DNA from: an uncultured Christensenellaceae bacterium
GTDB lineage: Bacteria; Bacillota; Clostridia; Christensenellales; UBA3700
Reading direction: 5' to 3'
NCBI GenBank assembly: GCA_944376205.1
Contig: CALWBV010000001.1
Span: forward strand, 62,001-126,000
Length of the DNA: 64,000 bases
Part shown: piece by piece, positions 60,796 through 64,000 of the stretch
Layout of the letters: each line of letters begins with the position of its first letter
Position numbering within the stretch: the first letter of the stretch is position 1
Position numbers and translations under genes: made by a program
The notes under the pieces: model-generated
Database searches by the model: none
Told to the model about the DNA's origin: nothing
The model's input: only the letters and a program-made list of their open reading frames with translations

Positions 60796-63700
60796 TTATA
60801 TTTTGCGAGCTTTATTCTTCTTTATTTTATCGGCTATCGCCGCACCTATAAGCGCAATCGCAATCACTCCCGGAATAATCAGTATATAATAAAGCGCATT
60901 GGTATTTTTGACGGGATTCTCCTGCTCGACAGGTATATAAGTAATATAGTCGAGATTGATTTTGTCGTCTTTTCCCTTGGGCATGATCTTTACGCTGTGT
61001 TCTCTCGAAGTATCGAAGTCGATAGCGAATATAAGCGTATTTGTGATAGGCGTAGGATTATAAAGGTCTATCGTCGTATAAAGCGAACCGTCGACATATA
61101 CGTCCATTTCGCCGTAAACGCTGTCCTTTACTCCGTAAAGACATATCTGTCTGCATACGGCGGTAAACGATATTATGGAATTGTTATCCACGCTTTGGCT
61201 GACGCTGCCGTTGAGGCTGACGTAGCCGAATATGTTACTCCAACCGCCCATATAGGCAAGCGATGACGAGGTGTTTGCGACAATCTGACTTTTTTCGAAA
61301 TGCTGACCTATCTTAAAATCCGTGAAAGCGCATTCGAAACCTTCTTCTTTGGAAATAACTATTTTGACGTATCTGTTTGTAGAGGGCGAATATTCAACGA
61401 CATTCTCTCCCGCTTTCAACACATAATCTACATCCGTCAATGAAAGTTCAACGTATTTATCCTGCTCGTTTTTATGTGCGGTATATATTTTTATATTCGC
61501 GCCTGCCATACTGTCTTTTGCGATAAAGGACAGATATTCTGTACGCTTATCGTCTCCAAGATCTATTATGAACGAATATTCATTAAGTTTGTCGTATGCG
61601 ACATAATAGCTTGTAGACAATTTGTCGAAAGCCTGATGCAATCCGCTCGTGACAACGGCTTCGGGATAGCTTACGAAGTTTTTCTCGCTGATATCGTAAC
61701 TCTGATAAAATTCATCCTTTTCCGTATATCCGTCGGGATAAATGCTGGGCGGCTGATATTCGACGATATCGTTTCTTTCTAGACCCCTGTATATCAAATA
61801 TTTAGAGTCTATATCGTAAGGTCTCTCGTCGCTGTCTTTGTATTTTATTCCCAAAGTTGCGCTGCCCTCGCCTTTCGTGGAAAGCATATATATTTTGAAT
61901 TCGTATATCTTATCGTCGTCAAGATGAATATCGTAAGACAGATAATCTGTGTAATTCTCTACGGGAAGGGCATTCGTAAACATATCGAACATATACTTCT
62001 GCACTCCGAAAGATACCTGACACAGTCCCGTATTTTTAAGATAAATAGTATAGTCTCCGCTTTGAGGGACGCTCATACAGCCTTCCGTAACCGTAAGGAC
62101 GTAAGTATCGTCCTCCTCTTCGGTATATTCGTACACACCCGCAACGTCTATGCTTCCGACATGGTCGGGAGTTCTTTTGGAATATTTGTCGATCGCTTCT
62201 TCGAGCGCTGTTGCCATATTACTGAAAGTCCAGCCTTCGTAGACCTTATAAGTTGCCGTGCAGATATTCACGTTTATTCTGCCGTAAAGAGTTGTCGAAT
62301 ATTCGCCGTTACGAAGTTGGAGAGTAAAATTGTCAACGAGCTTACTTGTAGAAGGACTGTAATAGAATATACCGTCCTTTTGCGTCCAACGAGTACTGTC
62401 GCTTTCGACTTTTACGACTTTCCAGCCGTCGACAAATGAAATTATACTCTCTCCGAAGTCAAATTCGGCAGTTTCTCCCATAGGTACGGTGTATCCTATA
62501 TCATAGAAATCTTCGCATCCGCCCACTGCGTATTTTGATTGCACGGGGATATAGATTTGCTTGCCTTTCATTATGTTTATGGTTTCCTGGGACAACTCCA
62601 TTCTGAATTTTTCAAAATAATATCCCATATCTCTGTTGAGAATATTGCTCATAGTAAGCGCAAATTCGTCTATACTCATCTCTCCTTCCGTATTCTCTTT
62701 TGAAGCATGCGAATATTCGATGATGATTTCCATTGTCTTGTCTACGCCGAAACTGTGAAGCACGTTTATGAAAAACGCGCGCATTACGTCGATGCTGTAA
62801 TTTTCGTCTCTCTGACTCTCGGGCAAATCGAGAAGCTGAATTGTCCTTTCAAGGCACGTGTATGCGTTATTGAGCCAATATTTACCGTTGTTATCCGCCG
62901 AATTCGTCATCATGACGTAATCGATATTAGCAAGAATATCCACTATCATATCGATTGCAAAAACGCCATCGAAACCGTTTGAAATGCTGACTTTGCGATT
63001 GCAAATCTGATACAGCAAATCCCAAGACGAACCTGCTTTGAGGTTTTCGAAGTTGAGTGCGTTGTCAAAATACGAACGGTCGACATTGATAGCGCCCGTA
63101 TTAACATTATACGCAGGAGCGGTACCGTAATCGCCTACGCTGACTCTTATAGCATAATTGCTGTTGAGATTTACGAGATTGGTTGCCTTGTTTATGAATG
63201 TTACGGCTGACTGCCACCACAAAAGCGCATTGTAAAGATCGTCTACGACACATTCGCCTTCTTGATTAAACAAAATATCCGTGGGAACGTAAAATCTTAT
63301 GTTTTCGCCGTCAAGGATAGCGTATTTTCCTTCGCCGACATTGATGCGTTCAATAGTGTCTCTGCCCATTCTGTAATAGGGCATGACAATTCCGCCCTCT
63401 ATAATAACGTCAAAAGAGTTTTGCGATGTACCTGAAGTAGGAACGTAGAGTTCGACGACTCCGCCCGCAGCACTTGTTATCTTTTTTTGCGTGGAATCAA
63501 TTACTTCGGATTTACCTGTTTCAAACGAATTGATTCTTATTCTGTAACCTACCTGTGAAATTTCATTGGAAACATTGACCGTAAGCGTTTCTCCTGCAGG
63601 AAGATATACTCCCGTGAGATGATATCCGCCCACTCTTGCGTCTACGTTAACTCTCATTTTGACTCTTTCCGCATCGACGTATTCGACTGCTTCTGCGGGT

Positions 63701-63861
63701 GCAGAATAACTGTTGAGCACGCTTATTCCGTCGCCGAAACGAGAGACGATATTATCCTCTATTCTCAAGTCGTTCTCAAGAGTCGAACATGCCGTAAGAC
63801 CTGCGACAAAAACCGCAAGCAGACACACCGTCAAAATTGTAAGAAAAACTCTTTTGGTCAT
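60796..63861 (-). CDS. Large M60-peptidase-like surface protein without HExxH
   Basis: 1021 residues. A lipoprotein signal (LTAC, Cys25) starts it and a membrane helix with basic tail (about 990-1010, KIKKNKARKI) ends it. The segment GYHLTGVYLPAGETLTVNV followed by VELYVP and FDVIIEGGIVMPYYRMG matches the front of the M60/enhancin peptidase domain. Where M60 enzymes have W..HExGH, this protein reads SSWDLLYQICNRKVS, so the zinc site is absent. The later VMRAFFINVLHSFGVDKTMEI also fits M60. C-terminal beta domains (about 540-960) look like carbohydrate-binding or discoidin-type modules. Probably a glycan-binding surface protein; inactive as protease by inference. GGAG precedes the ATG. Confidence 0.75.
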   Translation of the reverse strand: MTKRVFLTILTVCLLAVFVAGLTACSTLENDLRIEDNIVSRFGDGISVLNSYSAPAEAVEYVDAERVKMRVNVDARVGGYHLTGVYLPAGETLTVNVSNEISQVGYRIRINSFETGKSEVIDSTQKKITSAAGGVVELYVPTSGTSQNSFDVIIEGGIVMPYYRMGRDTIERINVGEGKYAILDGENIRFYVPTDILFNQEGECVVDDLYNALLWWQSAVTFINKATNLVNLNSNYAIRVSVGDYGTAPAYNVNTGAINVDRSYFDNALNFENLKAGSSWDLLYQICNRKVSISNGFDGVFAIDMIVDILANIDYVMMTNSADNNGKYWLNNAYTCLERTIQLLDLPESQRDENYSIDVMRAFFINVLHSFGVDKTMEIIIEYSHASKENTEGEMSIDEFALTMSNILNRDMGYYFEKFRMELSQETINIMKGKQIYIPVQSKYAVGGCEDFYDIGYTVPMGETAEFDFGESIISFVDGWKVVKVESDSTRWTQKDGIFYYSPSTSKLVDNFTLQLRNGEYSTTLYGRINVNICTATYKVYEGWTFSNMATALEEAIDKYSKRTPDHVGSIDVAGVYEYTEEEDDTYVLTVTEGCMSVPQSGDYTIYLKNTGLCQVSFGVQKYMFDMFTNALPVENYTDYLSYDIHLDDDKIYEFKIYMLSTKGEGSATLGIKYKDSDERPYDIDSKYLIYRGLERNDIVEYQPPSIYPDGYTEKDEFYQSYDISEKNFVSYPEAVVTSGLHQAFDKLSTSYYVAYDKLNEYSFIIDLGDDKRTEYLSFIAKDSMAGANIKIYTAHKNEQDKYVELSLTDVDYVLKAGENVVEYSPSTNRYVKIVISKEEGFECAFTDFKIGQHFEKSQIVANTSSSLAYMGGWSNIFGYVSLNGSVSQSVDNNSIISFTAVCRQICLYGVKDSVYGEMDVYVDGSLYTTIDLYNPTPITNTLIFAIDFDTSREHSVKIMPKGKDDKINLDYITYIPVEQENPVKNTNALYYILIIPGVIAIALIGAAIADKIKKNKARKI

Positions 63862-63923
63862 TTTTTCTCCTGGATACACACAATTGTATATTTAGTTTAC
63901 TACAAAATAAAAAAAAATACAAT

Positions 63924-63950
63924 AAAAAAGCCCGATTTGTTTCGGGCTTT
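63924..63950 (-). terminator. Intrinsic terminator at the window edge
   Basis: AAAGCCCGA / TCGGGCTTT with loop TTTGTT; on the minus strand a T run follows. It serves a gene entering from beyond the right edge. Confidence 0.85.
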
Positions 63951-63966
63951 CTCAATGAGTTTTTTA

Positions 63967-64000
63967 TCAATATTCTGCTTCTATGCAACCGAGGTTTCCT
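63967..64000 (-). CDS. Last codons of a gene outside the window
   Basis: A minus-strand frame reads GNLGCIEAEY and stops 16 bases before a good terminator. The position and the terminator suggest it is the 3' end of a gene that starts beyond the window. Too short to identify. Confidence 0.4.
   Translation of the reverse strand, partial: GNLGCIEAEY

Overview
The window is a 64 kb stretch of a low-to-mid GC, single-membrane Firmicutes chromosome, most like an anaerobic member of the Clostridia. This rests on the gene content and order: hrcA-grpE-dnaK-dnaJ under a CIRCE element, dnaG-rpoD followed by trmK/nif3, hprK with an HPr-like protein and a DUF4364 protein, a GGGtGRT/NifU-like pair, a flavodiiron protein for oxygen or NO detoxification, strong AGGAGG-type ribosome binding sites and many short U-tailed terminators. 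There is no rRNA, prophage, insertion sequence or CRISPR array. I cannot name the species.

Layout. Positions 1-8 kb: end of a DegV protein, ilvE, tyrS-yigZ, a lipoprotein and a MacB-type ABC transporter. 8-10.7 kb: the highly expressed-looking NifU-like/GGGtGRT pair, followed by a 201-bp tandem repeat carrying terminators. 10.7-16.3 kb: two paralogous membrane proteins, a CE6-like esterase, fprA, a SLOG-fold protein, a lipoprotein and a 5'-truncated cytidylate-kinase-like gene. 16.3-18.8 kb: REP-like repeats, tRNA-Thr(CGT), asnS and a stand-alone structured RNA that could be 6S RNA. 18.9-26.1 kb: a three-gene membrane module, an HAD phosphatase, valS, a small membrane protein and a CDP-alcohol phosphatidyltransferase. 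26.4-29 kb: an NMT1-type ABC uptake operon. 29-35 kb: a YkvI-like transporter, hslO with a TPR protein, a methyltransferase and a membrane protein. 35.4-38.5 kb: a lysine riboswitch controlling asd-dapA-dapB. 38.8-44.3 kb: dnaG-rpoD-trmK::nif3-zinc ribbon-DUF3592-like. 44.5-49.2 kb: dgt, degraded sigma-factor and surface-protein remnants, a cation efflux protein, the Crh-like HPr and DUF4364. 49.4-55.8 kb: uvrC, then an HAD phosphatase-hprK-small ORF-polysaccharide polymerase chain, then an ArsR regulator divergent from a cysteine-rich small protein. 55.8-60.6 kb: the heat-shock operon. 60.8-64 kb: a large double-anchored M60-like surface protein.

Most of the content is housekeeping: translation (tyrS, asnS, valS, tRNA-Thr), replication and transcription (dnaG, rpoD), chaperones and lysine/diaminopimelate synthesis. 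The most distinctive items are the ArsR-operator-controlled cysteine-rich protein, the TrmK-Nif3 fusion, an HPr-like protein lacking the catalytic histidine, an M60-like protein lacking HExxH, and at least three genes (dgt, uvrC, the HAD gene next to hprK) that have no Shine-Dalgarno and a -10 box 6-7 nt from ATG, suggesting leaderless mRNAs.
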